From Pegoplata infirma (taxonomy: Eukaryota; Arthropoda; Insecta; Diptera; Anthomyiidae), in NCBI GenBank assembly GCA_963921195.1, contig CAWUER010000514.1, positions 1,302,001 to 1,366,000 of the forward strand: a stretch of DNA of 64,000 bases. The letters are read 5' to 3'. Shown here piece by piece: positions 63,523 through 64,000 of this stretch (its first letter is position 1; every line of letters starts with the position of its first letter). The translations under genes were made by a program, and so were the position numbers. Under the pieces are notes generated by a model, which was not told the origin of the DNA, did no database searches, and saw only the letters and a program-made list of their open reading frames with translations.

Positions 63523-64000
63523 CTTGAATTTGATCGCTTTGAAGAGTCTTTTTTTCCAGCTTGTAAATTTGGCAAATCTTTTTGACGTTTTTTTGTTTCT
63601 TTCCAAATCCGGTAATATAAAAAGCACATAATTGTCACAGGGAAATAAAAAGCCGCCAACGCAGTTAAAAACGTAATATATTGATTTGTTTCAATAAACT
63701 GGATGTAGCACTCGTCTTGTGGAACCGTGCGCTTTCCTTCTATATACGGCCAACTATATATCCATGGAGGCCATAGTATCAAACTTATACCCCATGCTGC
63801 TCCTATCATTACAGCTGCTCTGTTAGTAGTTCTTTTTGCACGGTATGTAAGTGGTCTTGTAACGCTGAAGTATCGATCAAAACTAATAATAAGAAGGTTT
63901 AAAACTGAAGCATTCGATGCCAAGTAGTCTAATGCTAGCCATGTATCGCAAATATGCGAGCCCAGAGGCCAAAATCCGACAATTGTTGAGACTGCAAATA
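63523..64000 (-). CDS. mAChR-A: mAChR-A exon, TM2 end to start of loop 3 (partial)
   Basis: Encodes the core of a muscarinic acetylcholine receptor, a Gq-coupled neuronal GPCR. It reads in phase from the window edge: [13 protein letters not shown], the extracellular-loop Cys in HICDTW, TM3 with [20 protein letters not shown] (DRY motif), the short loop [15 protein letters not shown]4 ([15 protein letters not shown]), loop 2 with the disulfide Cys in DECYIQF, TM5 ([18 protein letters not shown]) and the start of loop 3 ([20 protein letters not shown]). The exon ends in phase 2 at 63523 before GTAAAA. TTTGCAG at the window edge resembles an acceptor but matches Phe-Ala-Val of the known protein, so coding continues beyond the window. 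A read-through TAA right after the donor makes splicing necessary. Confidence 0.96.

Noticed and set aside
63991..64000. Possible splice acceptor TTTGCAG at the window edge
   Set aside because: The bases encode Phe-Ala-Val exactly as expected in the receptor family, so the exon continues past the edge.

Overview
The window is eukaryotic and insect. It comes from a brachyceran fly, probably a calyptrate (species not determined). The evidence is the muscarinic receptor exons, which match the Drosophila mAChR-A family closely, the strong A+T bias, and the dipteran-type mobile elements.

Main reading: nearly the whole window is one intron of the muscarinic acetylcholine receptor gene mAChR-A, on the minus strand. 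A receptor exon enters from the right edge (64000 down to 63523) and stops at a GT donor in codon phase 2. The next two exons lie about 60.8 kb away (2752-2569 and 2500-2364), separated by an ordinary 68-bp intron. The two leftover bases AG at the far donor plus the first base C at 2752 restore the Ser codon expected in intracellular loop 3. Everything between 63522 and 2753 is intronic and almost entirely mobile DNA.

Layout of the intron in + coordinates. 2785-14513: a Tc1-like terminal repeat just inside the acceptor, a large fold-back (3537-5370), a minus-strand non-LTR element with ORF1 and a truncated ORF2 (6032-9400) bracketed by very long (TAAA)n arrays and a 200-N gap, then several short inverted-repeat elements. 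14514-62688: a Russian-doll nest. A hAT-type shell (8-bp TSD) holds a CACTCA-type hairpin element. That holds a LOA-like non-LTR element (15812-19005 and 61617-62109), split by a Ty3/gypsy LTR element, LTR1 (19006-61612, 4-bp TSD AGAC, tRNA-Lys primer site, a complete -1 frameshift signal). LTR1 pol is split by a palindromic MITE, by a minisatellite-rich element carrying two more of those MITEs and a 1.6-kb (CAGA)n run, by a second LTR element LTR2 (36671-42744, TSD CGAT), and by a TA-targeted MITE. LTR2 itself carries a LINE fragment and a tRNA-derived SINE.

The 3' LTR of LTR1 (44745-61612) is swollen from about 3.1 kb to 16.9 kb. It contains a 5'-truncated Jockey-like LINE, split by a fold-back element whose arms are 21-bp tandem repeats. 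A 2.5-kb block spanning these was then triplicated, and different transposons entered different copies. Two further palindromic MITEs sit in the same LTR, and the 5' LTR preserves their empty sites.

No intact transposase was found, and every retroelement polyprotein is broken. The only host-coding sequence seen is the three receptor exons. Most long open frames elsewhere are translations of microsatellites or of the 21-bp repeat. Family names rest on motifs and on general knowledge of the families; no database search was possible.
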